Translations under genes and position numbers: made by a program | In this document: one piece after another, positions 16,646-26,461 of the stretch | How positions within the stretch are numbered: position 1 is the stretch's first letter | Layout of the letters: every line of letters starts with the position of its first letter | Origin: Faecalicatena faecalis | GTDB taxonomy: Bacteria > Bacillota > Clostridia > Lachnospirales > Lachnospiraceae | Direction: 5' to 3' | Assembly: GCF_012524165.2 (NCBI RefSeq) | Contig: NZ_JABACJ020000006.1 | Location: 1-64,000 of the forward strand | Length of the DNA: 64,000 bases | The notes under the pieces: generated by a model | What the model was told of the DNA's origin: nothing | What the model saw: the letters and a program-made list of their open reading frames with translations, nothing else | The model's database searches: none

Positions 16646-18187
16646 ATGTTAGAAGAAGAATTAAAAGAACTCGCTGAAAAAGTCAGGACACAGCGTGCAG
16701 AGGCACAGTATATAGAAGTGAAGACGGCAAAAGAAGGATGTCCTAAGAGACTCTATGATACCCTGTCTAGTTTTTCTAACCAGGACAGCGGAGGCATTCT
16801 TTTGTTTGGATTAGATGAACGGCTTTTATTTGAGGCAGTGGGAGTATATGACCTGCAGGATCTTCAGAAGAAGGTGACGGAACAGTGCAACCAGATGGAA
16901 CCTCCGGTAAGGGCCGTTTTTACATTTACGGAATATGAAGGTGTGAATATCTGTTCTGCAGAGATTCCTGCCGTTGATTTGTCTGAACGTCCTTGTTATT
17001 ACAAGGGGGCTGGCAGAGTGAAGGGAGCATACGTGAGGGTGGGGGATGCGGATCTTCCGATGACGGATTATGAGATTTATAGTTATGAAGCCTACCGCAG
17101 GCATGTGCATGATGATGAGCGGACAGTAGATCGGGTTGACCTTTCCATGCTGGACCGTGGCAGGATTGAACGCTTTTTGAACGATAAGAAGGCCGAGCGC
17201 CCACAGTTTTCCTTGCTGGAAGAGGCGCAGATGCTGGAGATGCTGAATGTGACGCGGGGAGGGATTCCCACTCTTGCGGGGATTATGAACTTCTGCATCT
17301 ATCCGCAGGGAGTATTTCCCCAGTATGGCATTACGGCCGTGGTGGTTCCAGGATATGAGATAGGGGATGTCGGAGAAGATTTGGAGCGGTTCATGGATAA
17401 TAAGCGGATTTGCGGGACCATAGCTGAGATGGTAGAGGAGGCAGTCGGATTCTGTAAGCGTAACATGAAGGTGAAGACAATCATTGATTCAGAGACAGGC
17501 AGACGCAGGGATAAGACGGAATATCCGGTGAGTGCAGTCAGGGAAGCCATTCTGAATGCTCTGATTCACCGAGACTACAGTATGCATACGGAAGGAACTC
17601 CAGTGCAGATTAATTTCTTTCAGGATCGTCTGGAGATACACAGTCCGGGGAATCTCTACGGAAGGATGACGGTAGAACAATTGGGCCGGGCTCGTCCTGA
17701 TCTTCGTAATCCGGCATTGGCGGTCATGGCAGAGAGCCTGACAGGAGCGGAGAACAGATACTCGGGAATTCCCACGATTCGAAAGGAGATGGCACTTGCT
17801 GGTCTTCCAGAGCCTATTTTTGAGAACCGTCGGAATGAATTTGTGGTGATTCTTTATAACGGGACGTTTACCTACCATCGTGAACTAAGCCAGGAGATGT
17901 TCGTCAGAGAGAGTGCATTATATGAGGTCAGCAGAGAGATAGAGACGGGAAAGAATGATAAGGAGAAGCAGGAAGAGAGAGGAGTTCAGGATTTATTAAA
18001 GTTCTGTATACAGCCCAGGCTTAAGACAGAGATTGCGGAATTCATGGGTGTAAAGACCTTATATTATGCTATGAAAAAGTATGTGAATCCTTTGCTGGAG
18101 TGTGGAAAGCTGGCGATGACTATGCCCGAGAAGCCGCAGAGCAAGCTTCAGAGATATTATACGACTGGTATGCGCGAAAGGACCTGA
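16646..18187 (+). CDS. AlbA_2 domain / ATP-binding putative transcriptional regulator
   Basis: The 513-residue protein has an N-terminal AlbA_2 (Schlafen-like) domain (about residues 10-145, with EVKTAKEG, FSNQDSGGILLFGL and YVRVGDADLPM) and a GHKL-type HATPase_c_4 region (about 275-420, with VREAILNALIHRDYS, VQINFFQDRLEIHSPGNLYG and GIPTIRKEM). A helical C-terminal domain, possibly winged, follows. Proteins with this order are annotated as ATP-binding or putative regulators; the nucleic acid or ligand they bind is generally unknown. It lies alone between two glycan operons with its own promoter. Involvement in glycan control is possible but not shown. The start is ATG after GAAAGAAGGGATCAG. 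Confidence 0.8.
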   Translation: MLEEELKELAEKVRTQRAEAQYIEVKTAKEGCPKRLYDTLSSFSNQDSGGILLFGLDERLLFEAVGVYDLQDLQKKVTEQCNQMEPPVRAVFTFTEYEGVNICSAEIPAVDLSERPCYYKGAGRVKGAYVRVGDADLPMTDYEIYSYEAYRRHVHDDERTVDRVDLSMLDRGRIERFLNDKKAERPQFSLLEEAQMLEMLNVTRGGIPTLAGIMNFCIYPQGVFPQYGITAVVVPGYEIGDVGEDLERFMDNKRICGTIAEMVEEAVGFCKRNMKVKTIIDSETGRRRDKTEYPVSAVREAILNALIHRDYSMHTEGTPVQINFFQDRLEIHSPGNLYGRMTVEQLGRARPDLRNPALAVMAESLTGAENRYSGIPTIRKEMALAGLPEPIFENRRNEFVVILYNGTFTYHRELSQEMFVRESALYEVSREIETGKNDKEKQEERGVQDLLKFCIQPRLKTEIAEFMGVKTLYYAMKKYVNPLLECGKLAMTMPEKPQSKLQRYYTTGMRERT

Positions 18188-18208
18188 TGTTTCTCACAAT
18201 GAAAAAAA

Positions 18209-18232
18209 GTCGGATTCTCAAGAAAATATAAC
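18209..18232 (+). promoter_or_regulatory. Promoter copy 2 of the shared GTCGGATT family
   Basis: GTCGGATT (18209-18216), 10 bp, TATAAC (18227-18232), then ATGG, preceded by an A-run. It lies 106 bp upstream of the GH3 gene at 18338. Flanking bases also agree with the copies at 20865 and 28388. Confidence 0.75.
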
Positions 18233-18337
18233 ATGGATATTGCGGCGGCCTCCTTTTAAGATATGAGATAGAGAATGATTAAATTGGACATATGCAGTTC
18301 AATAGGCATCTAATATCAGGAATTCGGAGGATGAATC

Positions 18338-20548
18338 ATGAAGGATAATTATCAGAAGAGAATAGAAGATTTGATTCAGAAGATGACTTTGGAAGAGAAG
18401 GTCGGACAGCTTCAGCAGTGCGGGCCTTCCCTTGTAGGTGCTTTTGAGGTCAGCTTTGAGGAACTATTGGATATGATGTTCGATGGGAGGATCAGTCAGG
18501 AGGAATTTGGAAGACTGATGAGCACAGCAGAACAGGATTTCCATGAGGAGGATCTGCGGGCAGGCAGAATCGGTTCCTATAACGGGATCGGCGATGCTGC
18601 AACCGCGAACCGTCTGCAGAAGATTGCAGTGGAGGAGACCAGGCTCGGTATTCCGTTATTGTTCGGATATGATGTGATTCATGGTTTCCGGGCTGTGACG
18701 CCCATTCCATTAGCAGAGAGCTGTGCCTGGGATGAAAAGCTATGGGAACGAACTGCCAGGATGGCGGCAGAGGAAGCGACCTCCGCAGGAGTACATATGA
18801 CCTTTGCCCCGATGGTAGATGCCGCAAAGGATGCACGTTGGGGACGCGTCAGTGAAGGCGCGGGTGAGGATGTGCTTCTCAATGCACTTTATGGAGCCGC
18901 TAAAGTGCGTGGATTTCAGGGAGAAGATTTGACCGCAGATGATGCTATGGCTGCCTGTGTGAAGCATTTTGCAGCGTACGGAGCCGTGGAGGCAGGGAAG
19001 GACTATAACCGTGTAGATATGTCCATGCAGAGACTTTATGAGGAATATCTTCCTGCATATAAGGCATGCATCGATGCTGGTGCAAGGGCTGTGATGCCTG
19101 CGTTTAATGATATTAACGGAATCCCTTGTTCTGTCAATGAATGGCTGTTAAGAAAGGTGCTCCGTGAGGACTGGGGATTCGATGGTATGACCATCAGCGA
19201 TGCCAATGCAATTGGTGAATGTGTGGAGCACGGAATTGTCTGCGACAGGAAGAGTGCAGCGAAAGCGGCCCTGGAAGCAGGGATGGATATGGATATGACT
19301 TCAAATGTGTATGTGGAGGAGCTTGCAGAGCTTGTCAGGAACGGTGAGCTTTCTGAATCCGTGTTAGACCTTGCAGTTGAGAACATTCTGAGGGTAAAGT
19401 TCGAGCTGGGTCTGTTCGATCATCCATATCAGACAGATGAGGAACGTGAAAAGGCTACACTACTACGGCCCCAATATAGGGAATTAGCTCGGGAGGCAGC
19501 AGCGAATTCTATGGTACTGCTGAAAAATGAGGAGTATCATGGTGCGTATTCTTCTCCTGCAGATTGTGGGTTTAAGCCAATTCTTCCTTTGAAGACAGGG
19601 ACACGTCTTGGAATCTTTGGGGAGCTGGCGGCGGACCGTGGAGAGATGACAGGTGCCTGGGCGATTGGAGCCAATGCAGAGGATTGTGTCAGCATTCTGG
19701 ATGCATGTGAGGCACGCGGGATTTCCTATCGATATAGTCAAAATGGTGAAAATATGTTGAAGATTGCATCGGAATCAGAGGTCCTGATTGCCGTGCTTGG
19801 TGAGAAAAAGGATGAGAGCGGTGAGGCTGCGAGCAGGGCGGCAATCACACTTCCAGAGACCCAGGTTAAACTTGCCGGGGATTTGCTAAAGACTGGAAAG
19901 CCGGTCGTTATTGTTCTGTTTAATGGCAGGCCTTTGGCAATTCCTGATCTTGCAGAGAATATGCCGGCGATTTTAGAAGCATGGCATCCAGGGATAGAAG
20001 CTGGGAATGCAGTACTAGACATCTTGTTTGGCGATGTGAATCCGAGTGGAAAGCTTACGGTGACATTTCCCTATGCATCCGGGCAGTGTCCAATGTATTA
20101 CGCACATATCAATACAGGGCGTCCAGGAGGGAAGTCAAAGTTTACCTCGAAGTATTTGGATGCTCCGCTCGAGCCGGTCTTTTCGTTTGGTCACGGCCTT
20201 AGTTATACGCAGTACGAATATCAAGACCTCCATATCGAAAAGGAAAAGTCAGCCTTTCGGATTTGTGTGTCTGTAAAAAATGTCGGTTCTTTTAACGGGG
20301 CAGAGGTAGTGCAATGTTATGTACGGGATTTGGCTGCAAAAAGAGTCCGCCCGGTAAGGCAGCTAAAAGCATTCAAAAAGATAGAGATTGCTGCGGGAGA
20401 GAAAAGGGTGGTGGAATTTACGATACCTTTTGAAGAACTAGGGTATTATGATTGGAATATGAACTATGTAGTAGAGCCGGGAGAGTTTCTCTTCTATGTT
20501 GGCGGTGACTCCAGATGTACCTTATGTGAAAAAGTGATATTAGAATAA
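18338..20548 (+). CDS. GH3 beta-glucosidase (BglX-like) (1)
   Basis: The 736-residue enzyme hydrolyses beta-linked glucosides or xylosides in the cytoplasm; no signal peptide is present, unlike periplasmic BglX. The N-terminal TIM barrel contains TFAPMVDAAKDARWGRVSE (near 150), KHFAAYGAVEAGKDYNRVDM (near 209) and the nucleophile Asp in MTISDANAIGE (near residue 287). The alpha/beta sandwich domain follows, and the fibronectin-III-like C-terminal domain ends with the typical VEPGEFLFYVGGDS. Length is normal. It is a single-gene unit with its own GTCGGATT promoter and a strong terminator. GGAGG precedes the ATG. Confidence 0.93.
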   Translation: MKDNYQKRIEDLIQKMTLEEKVGQLQQCGPSLVGAFEVSFEELLDMMFDGRISQEEFGRLMSTAEQDFHEEDLRAGRIGSYNGIGDAATANRLQKIAVEETRLGIPLLFGYDVIHGFRAVTPIPLAESCAWDEKLWERTARMAAEEATSAGVHMTFAPMVDAAKDARWGRVSEGAGEDVLLNALYGAAKVRGFQGEDLTADDAMAACVKHFAAYGAVEAGKDYNRVDMSMQRLYEEYLPAYKACIDAGARAVMPAFNDINGIPCSVNEWLLRKVLREDWGFDGMTISDANAIGECVEHGIVCDRKSAAKAALEAGMDMDMTSNVYVEELAELVRNGELSESVLDLAVENILRVKFELGLFDHPYQTDEEREKATLLRPQYRELAREAAANSMVLLKNEEYHGAYSSPADCGFKPILPLKTGTRLGIFGELAADRGEMTGAWAIGANAEDCVSILDACEARGISYRYSQNGENMLKIASESEVLIAVLGEKKDESGEAASRAAITLPETQVKLAGDLLKTGKPVVIVLFNGRPLAIPDLAENMPAILEAWHPGIEAGNAVLDILFGDVNPSGKLTVTFPYASGQCPMYYAHINTGRPGGKSKFTSKYLDAPLEPVFSFGHGLSYTQYEYQDLHIEKEKSAFRICVSVKNVGSFNGAEVVQCYVRDLAAKRVRPVRQLKAFKKIEIAAGEKRVVEFTIPFEELGYYDWNMNYVVEPGEFLFYVGGDSRCTLCEKVILE

Positions 20549-20555
20549 ATGAAGA

Positions 20556-20602
20556 AAAAGATATCTACACAGGAAAAAGTCCTGAGTGGATATCTTTTTT
20601 TA
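20556..20602 (+). terminator. Terminator after GH3 (1)
   Basis: AAAGATATC (20557-20565) pairs with GATATCTTT further on, with an inner GGA/TCC stem around an A-rich loop, then a run of T. It is flanked by both A-run and T-run. Confidence 0.85.
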
Positions 20603-20812
20603 TATCATTTTGGAACATTGGATGAAGGTCAAAAAATTGAACTTTAAGAAAACTAAGATTTTCATGGTCAGGATTTTGCTGGAAACTAAGAACTTCATTG
20701 TGTTTGCAGTTGAAAAATGTGGGGATATTGTAGATAATAGAAATAGGTAAAAATAAAGCATATGAAAGCTCAATTCCTTAAAAACCAACGTTTTCAAGCC
20801 GTTCGTAAGATA

Positions 20813-20888
20813 TGTCGGGTCTGGAATAAAAAATGTCGGGTGCAGAAAGAGCATATGAAAAAATGTCGGATTTGAGGTAATTTATAAC
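20813..20888 (+). promoter_or_regulatory. Promoter copy 3, with three tandem TGTCGG sites
   Basis: TGTCGG begins at 20813, 20834 and 20864, so spacings are 21 and 30 bp, near whole helical turns. The last site is GTCGGATT (20865-20872), 10 bp, TATAAC (20883-20888), ATGG. Tandem direct sites abutting a -35 region are typical of AraC-type activators. It lies 85 bp upstream of the sugar symporter start. The rest of 20603-20812 is AT-rich with nothing recognised. Confidence 0.72.
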
Positions 20889-20972
20889 ATGGAATTATAC
20901 ACTGCGCCACGCTAAAATATAACTATCTTGAACGAAGGTGAAAAGTTAGTAAAGGAAAAGGAGAAAGAAACT

Positions 20973-22358
20973 ATGGAAAACGAAATGACAGCAGGCACTG
21001 TGGCAGTTCCGAAGAATAAGGACAAAGAAGTTACCGCAGCATTTAAATGGTTCCACGCTACATCAGTCAATGGTGGTGCAATGTTGATTGCAGCAGTAAT
21101 TGCCAGCTTTTTCTCAGTCTTCATGACTGACACTTTAAAAATTCCGGCAGCAGCATGTTCCATGATCATGTTTGTAGCTACTCTGTGGGATGCGATCAAT
21201 GACCCGATCATGGGTGTGATTGCTGACAGGACACATACAAAATGGGGACGTTACAGACCTTATTTTATTGCAGCTCCAATCTTATTGACCCTGTTTTCAA
21301 CACTGCTTTGGGTTGACTGGGGATTCTCAACAACAGGAAAGATCATCTATGTATTAGTTGTATATATCGGATATGGAATGACAGTTACCATGTTTACCAT
21401 GCCGCAGTCAGCAATTCTTCCGGCATGTGTAAAGAACAATGAGCAGAGAAACATGATTATTACAATGGGCGCTGGTGTATGTGCATTCGCATTCACAATT
21501 GGAAACACCTTTACACCACAGATTACAGGATTTTTCCAGGGACTGGGATTTAGCAACGGATATATTCCATTGATGCTTATCTGCGGAGTGCTCGCATTTA
21601 TTTCCTTCTGGGGATTATTCGCAACATCAAAAGAGAAATATTTACAGCCGGTTGAAAAAGGTACAGCTTTAAGAGACATGAAATTAATCCTGAAACATAA
21701 GGAGTTGTTCCCGAATATCATTGCATGGATCATGGCTTCCATGGGATATGGAATGATGTTCTCCACATCTGTTTATTATATGATGTATTACTATGCAAGA
21801 CCTGACCTGATTTCCGTATATATGGGTGTCATCTCAATCGGAGCACTGATTTCCATGGTCGTACTTATGCCAATCGTGCTTAAAATCTGTAAGACAGGGC
21901 AGAAGTCACTGATTGTGTCACAGACACTTTCCATCATCTGCTATGTGATTTTGTTCTTCTTTGGAAAGACAAACTTTACATTTTTATGTGTAGTGACCTT
22001 CTTATCCACATGCTTTGCTTCTATGCAGAATGCACTTGTGAATGTACTTGTAAATGACTCTATCGACTACATACAGTATAAAGAGGGATTATCTGCAAAT
22101 GGTGTGATCTCATCCATCAAAGGATTTGCACAGAAATGTGGAAACACAGTTGTAAGCTCAGGTATTTTAGCGGTTCTGTCTGCATCAGGATATATTGCAG
22201 GTGCCATCGGACAGCAGCCGGAATCTACGATGTTCGCTTTGAATTTCCTGAAATTTGGAGCACCTTCATTGACAGGAATTATTTTGATCATCTGTGTATT
22301 ATTCAATCCAGTTGCAAAATATGAGAAAGAGATTGAAGAAATGAAAGCAAATATGTAA
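20973..22358 (+). CDS. GPH-family sugar:cation symporter (MFS_2)
   Basis: The 461-residue protein has about 12 membrane segments and the glycoside-pentoside-hexuronide family layout. The signature between helices 2 and 3 is LWDAINDPIMGVIADRTHTK followed by WGRYRPYF. It would import an oligosaccharide or glycoside with Na+ or H+, and it is the only transporter in the island. I chose ATG 20973 because AAGGAG lies about 12 nt upstream; the longer frame from TTG 20928 has no ribosome site. It heads the unit with GH43 (2), GH3 (2) and the FMN reductase. Confidence 0.92.
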   Translation: MENEMTAGTVAVPKNKDKEVTAAFKWFHATSVNGGAMLIAAVIASFFSVFMTDTLKIPAAACSMIMFVATLWDAINDPIMGVIADRTHTKWGRYRPYFIAAPILLTLFSTLLWVDWGFSTTGKIIYVLVVYIGYGMTVTMFTMPQSAILPACVKNNEQRNMIITMGAGVCAFAFTIGNTFTPQITGFFQGLGFSNGYIPLMLICGVLAFISFWGLFATSKEKYLQPVEKGTALRDMKLILKHKELFPNIIAWIMASMGYGMMFSTSVYYMMYYYARPDLISVYMGVISIGALISMVVLMPIVLKICKTGQKSLIVSQTLSIICYVILFFFGKTNFTFLCVVTFLSTCFASMQNALVNVLVNDSIDYIQYKEGLSANGVISSIKGFAQKCGNTVVSSGILAVLSASGYIAGAIGQQPESTMFALNFLKFGAPSLTGIILIICVLFNPVAKYEKEIEEMKANM

Positions 22359-22396
22359 GAGGACAAAGATAAAAAATTAAAATTAAACAACGAATT

Positions 22397-22420
22397 GACT
22401 CCCCGCGGAAGTGGGGAGTC
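22397..22420. other. Intergenic hairpin between symporter and GH43
   Basis: GACTCCCC and GGGGAGTC pair around an 8-nt loop. No T-run follows, so it is more likely an mRNA-stabilising or processing hairpin that sets relative expression than a terminator. Confidence 0.55.
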
Positions 22421-22448
22421 TAGTTGTATCTGAAAGGAATTTGATCAA

Positions 22449-23957
22449 ATGAAAAAGTTCGTATTTAATCCATATCTGCCATTCTGGGAAACGATACCGG
22501 ATGGGGAGCCTCATGTTTTTGAAGACAGAATCTATATTTATGGAAGTCATGATAAATTAAACGGGACCTCCTTTTGCGAGGATGATTATGTATGCTGGAG
22601 CGCACCTATAGATAATCTGAGTGACTGGAGATGTGAAGGAGTTATTTATAGAAAAGAACAGGACCCGATCAATGGGGCACCGTATGGAAAGGAGCTCCCT
22701 CAATATGAACCAGCTTTTACAGGAGAAGGACCCCGTCTTCTGTATGCCCCGGATGTTACACAGGGGCCGGATGGAAGGTTTTATCTGTATTACTCCCTGG
22801 ATACTGTAAATGTGATCTCGGTCGCGGTGTGTGATACTCCTGCCGGAACATATGAGTTCCTGGATTACGTGACTCGTGAAGATGGAAGTATCCCAGAGGT
22901 GGGAAGATGGTTCGATCCGGCGATTTTATGTGAGGAGAACGGCAACTATTTATATTATGGCTTCTGTCCGCCTGTCCGTTTTCCAGGGATGGAGAATGCA
23001 GATTATCCGGGCGCAATGATGGTAAAGCTGAGAAACGATATGCATACCATAATCAGTGAGCCGGTCTGTGTAGCACATGGGATAGAGACAGCAGAGGGCA
23101 CAGGGTATCAGGAACATCCATTTTTTGAGGCTTCCAGTATTCGTAAAATCGGGGAATGGTATTATTTTGTATACTCCAGTCTGCAGGGACATGAACTCTG
23201 TTATGGTATGGCAAAAGGTCCAGAGGGACCGTTTGAATTCCGGGGAGTCATCGTATCGAATGGGGATATCGGATATCAGGGGAATTCGCTGCCTGTGAAT
23301 TATACGGGAAATAATCATGGCGGGCTTGTTGTGATTCCAAAAGGAAACTCCGACGATTCTGTTTACATCTTCTGGCACAGGCATACACATGGGACCGCAT
23401 TCAGCCGCCAAGGATGTGCGGATAGAGTACAGATTTTAGAGGATGGTACAATTCCGCAGATTGAGATAACAAGCTGTGGATTGAATGAAGGTGGACTTCC
23501 GGCGAGGGGGACCTATCAAAGCTATATTGCATGTCATCTAACAGAAGGTGACCGTACAAAGGTAGGACAGGTCGTTATGAGCATGCCTGGACAGCCATTG
23601 CCAGCACTTCCAGAGGAGATGCCTTACATTACAGAGGAAACCGATGAGAATGCAGAGCATAGTATGCGCCCATTTATTCATAATATGAGGGATGGGGCAG
23701 TCGCAGGGTTTAAGTATTTCCAGTTTGACGGTGATGAAAAGGAAATCCGGTTGGTACTGCGGGGAAGCGGCGAGATGGAGGTTCTATTGGATTCGCCAGA
23801 AGGAAAACGAATCGCAAGTGTTACAGTAGAAGTGCCGGACGGGAAAGAGAATTGGACAGAAACCCGATCTGAACTGGATCAGGTAGAAGGAAAACATGCC
23901 CTTTATTTCAAGGTGAAAGAAGGGGATTTAGATTTTGCAGAATTTTCGATTCAGTGA
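22449..23957 (+). CDS. GH43 family glycoside hydrolase (2) with C-terminal beta domain
   Basis: The 502-residue enzyme has a five-bladed propeller (about residues 1-330) and a C-terminal beta-sandwich (about 380-502) that resembles a CBM6-like module, with FKYFQFDGDEKEIRLVLRG. The propeller shows NPYLPFWETIPDGEPHVFED at the start (Asp base), RWFDPAILCEENGNYLYYGF (Asp) and PFFEASSIRKIGEWYYFVYS (Glu, the likely general acid, near residue 228). The family includes arabinofuranosidases and xylosidases. No signal peptide is seen. It lies 90 bp after the symporter with a hairpin between them and shares its operon. Confidence 0.87.
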   Translation: MKKFVFNPYLPFWETIPDGEPHVFEDRIYIYGSHDKLNGTSFCEDDYVCWSAPIDNLSDWRCEGVIYRKEQDPINGAPYGKELPQYEPAFTGEGPRLLYAPDVTQGPDGRFYLYYSLDTVNVISVAVCDTPAGTYEFLDYVTREDGSIPEVGRWFDPAILCEENGNYLYYGFCPPVRFPGMENADYPGAMMVKLRNDMHTIISEPVCVAHGIETAEGTGYQEHPFFEASSIRKIGEWYYFVYSSLQGHELCYGMAKGPEGPFEFRGVIVSNGDIGYQGNSLPVNYTGNNHGGLVVIPKGNSDDSVYIFWHRHTHGTAFSRQGCADRVQILEDGTIPQIEITSCGLNEGGLPARGTYQSYIACHLTEGDRTKVGQVVMSMPGQPLPALPEEMPYITEETDENAEHSMRPFIHNMRDGAVAGFKYFQFDGDEKEIRLVLRGSGEMEVLLDSPEGKRIASVTVEVPDGKENWTETRSELDQVEGKHALYFKVKEGDLDFAEFSIQ

Positions 23958-24042
23958 TAAGAGATGGGCGTAATAAAGGATCGTTATGCTGCCACTTGAA
24001 TGGTGTGAGCTGTAACGACGCAAGAGAAGGGAGTTATATAAA

Positions 24043-26307
24043 ATGAGCAGAAATATCAAGGAAATCATACAGAAGATGACATTGGAAGAAAAAGCAGGCA
24101 TGTGTTCAGGTAAGGATTTTTGGCATCTGAAATATGTTGAAAGGCTGGGAATCCCATCGGTGATGGTCAGCGACGGACCGCACGGACTCCGTAAGCAGGA
24201 TGAACAGGCTGACCACCTGGGGATCAATGAAAGTATTCAGGCAGTCTGTTTCCCATCAGCGTGTGCTACTGCATGTTCATTTGACAGAGATTTGTTAAAA
24301 GAATTGGGAACTGCAATCGGAAATGAATGTCAGGCAGAAGATTTATCTACTATTTTAGGTCCGGCAGTGAATATCAAACGTTCCCCATTATGCGGAAGAA
24401 ATTTTGAATATTTTTCCGAAGATCCATATTTGGCAGGGCAGATGGCAAAATCGCATATAGAAGGAGTTCAGTCGCAGGGGGTAGGGACATCAATCAAACA
24501 TTTTGCGGCGAATAATCAGGAATACCGCAGGATGACCGGGTCATCCGAGGTGGACGAGCAGACTCTGCGCGAGATTTATCTGGCGGCATTCGAGACTCCG
24601 ATTAAAGAGGCTCATCCTAAGACAGTGATGTGTTCTTATAATAAGATCAATGGAATCTATTCTTCTGAGAATCCCTGGCTTTTGACAGAGGTATTACGAG
24701 AGGAATGGGGATTTGAAGGATATGTCATGTCAGACTGGGGGGCAGTAGACAGAAGGGTAGAAGGTCTAAAGGCTGGCCTGGAGCTTGAGATGCCGTCCAC
24801 GAATGGTATCAATGACAAGGAAATCATCAAAGCAGTAGAAAATGGGACATTGGATGAGGCAGTACTTGATCAGGCTGTGGAGAGGGTTTTAAATGTGATT
24901 TACGACTATGTGGATCACCGCAAAGAGACTGTCTGGGACAAGGAAAAGGACCATAATTTGGCCGCTAAAATTGAGGAGGAGTCTGCCGTTCTGCTGAAGA
25001 ATGAAGGAATTCTTCCTCTCAACAGGAACGGAAAGACAGCTTTTATCGGACTATTTGCTAAAAAACCGAGATATCAGGGAGGTGGAAGCTCGCATATTAA
25101 TGCCTTTAAGGTAAGCGATGCAGTAAGTGCTGCATCTGATTTTGCAGATATCGTATATGCACAGGGATATATGACAGTTGAGGATAAAGTGGATGAGGTT
25201 CTTCTTAGAGAAGCTGTGGAGGCAGCAGAACAGGCAGAAACAGCGGTTATATTTGCAGGACTTCCAGATTCTTTTGAGTCAGAAGGGTATGACAGACAGC
25301 ATATGCGCCTTCCTGACTGTCAGAATCATCTGATTCAGGAAATCTGCCAGGTACAGCCGAATACCGTGGTTGTCCTGCATAATGGTTCACCAGTGGAAAT
25401 GCCGTGGGCAGATGAGGTGAAGGGAATCCTGGAGATGTATCTGGGAGGTCAGGCTGTCGGTGAGGCAGCGGTAAAGCTGCTTTATGGAGATGCGAATCCA
25501 TGTGGTCGACTGGCAGAGACGGTTCCTTATCAGTTGTCTGACAACCCGTCGTATCTGAATTTCCCGGGAGACGGAGAAAAAGTCGAGTATAAGGAAGGAA
25601 TCTTTGTAGGATACCGCTATTATGATAAGAAAAATATGGAGGTGCGCTATCCGTTCGGACATGGACTTAGCTACACGTCATTTGAATATAGTGATTTGAA
25701 GCTGTCTAAAGAGTGCATGAAGGATACGGATTGCTTGACCATATCTGTGAAGGTAAAAAATACAGGAAATCGTGCAGGGAAAGAAGTGGTTCAACTATAT
25801 GTCAGTAATCAGACAGGAACATCCAACCGTCCGATTCGGGAATTAAAGAATTTTGAGAAAATTTATTTGAATCCTGGTGAGGAAAAAACAGTCATTATGG
25901 AACTGAACAAACGTAGTTTTGCGGAATATAATGTGGATCTTCATGATTGGTATGTCCCAAGTGGGAAATATGAGGTACAGATAGGGCATTCATCCAGAGA
26001 TATTAGATTGAGTGCAGTGGTGGAATTAATAAGTACTGTGGCTTTACCTGTAAAGGTACACCGAAATACGGTAGCTGGAGATTTGATCAGAAATCCCAAA
26101 ACAGCCCCAGTCATTAGCGGGCTTGTGAAGCGGATGAGAAGTAGGTTCGGTAAAACAGAAGAATCCGAAGATGAGGCGCTGTCAGATGAGATGGAAATGC
26201 ATGTATTGGATGGGATGCCACTCCGCGAATTGACTAAAATGACTGGGATGGACGATGGACAATTGGGGGAATTCATCCAGGTATTAAATCACGCAGCTAA
26301 CCAGTAA
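24043..26307 (+). CDS. GH3 beta-glycosidase (2) with C-terminal helical extension
   Basis: The 754-residue cytoplasmic enzyme has the GH3 N-terminal barrel (with GPAVNIKRSPLCGRNFEYFS near 105, KHFAANNQEYRRM near 150, and the nucleophile Asp in YVMSDWGAVDRR near residue 231), the alpha/beta sandwich, and the fibronectin-like domain (YPFGHGLSYTSFEYSD). After the usual end, an extra segment of about 75 residues (from about 680) is predominantly helical and contains VLDGMPLRELTKMTGM. A comparable helical tail is present on the second rhamnosidase. Likely activity is beta-glucosidase or beta-xylosidase. It is the third gene of the symporter unit. Confidence 0.92.
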   Translation: MSRNIKEIIQKMTLEEKAGMCSGKDFWHLKYVERLGIPSVMVSDGPHGLRKQDEQADHLGINESIQAVCFPSACATACSFDRDLLKELGTAIGNECQAEDLSTILGPAVNIKRSPLCGRNFEYFSEDPYLAGQMAKSHIEGVQSQGVGTSIKHFAANNQEYRRMTGSSEVDEQTLREIYLAAFETPIKEAHPKTVMCSYNKINGIYSSENPWLLTEVLREEWGFEGYVMSDWGAVDRRVEGLKAGLELEMPSTNGINDKEIIKAVENGTLDEAVLDQAVERVLNVIYDYVDHRKETVWDKEKDHNLAAKIEEESAVLLKNEGILPLNRNGKTAFIGLFAKKPRYQGGGSSHINAFKVSDAVSAASDFADIVYAQGYMTVEDKVDEVLLREAVEAAEQAETAVIFAGLPDSFESEGYDRQHMRLPDCQNHLIQEICQVQPNTVVVLHNGSPVEMPWADEVKGILEMYLGGQAVGEAAVKLLYGDANPCGRLAETVPYQLSDNPSYLNFPGDGEKVEYKEGIFVGYRYYDKKNMEVRYPFGHGLSYTSFEYSDLKLSKECMKDTDCLTISVKVKNTGNRAGKEVVQLYVSNQTGTSNRPIRELKNFEKIYLNPGEEKTVIMELNKRSFAEYNVDLHDWYVPSGKYEVQIGHSSRDIRLSAVVELISTVALPVKVHRNTVAGDLIRNPKTAPVISGLVKRMRSRFGKTEESEDEALSDEMEMHVLDGMPLRELTKMTGMDDGQLGEFIQVLNHAANQ

Positions 26308-26461
26308 TCGATAAAATCAGTTTGGCAACAGTATCATAATGCAATAAGAATAGCCAGAACATATACAAGTGTATATCTGACAGATATTTGACATACGTAA
26401 GCCTCCAGAACTAAAATGGACTGAGAGATAGAAAACAAAAGTGAAACAGGAGGATATTTCC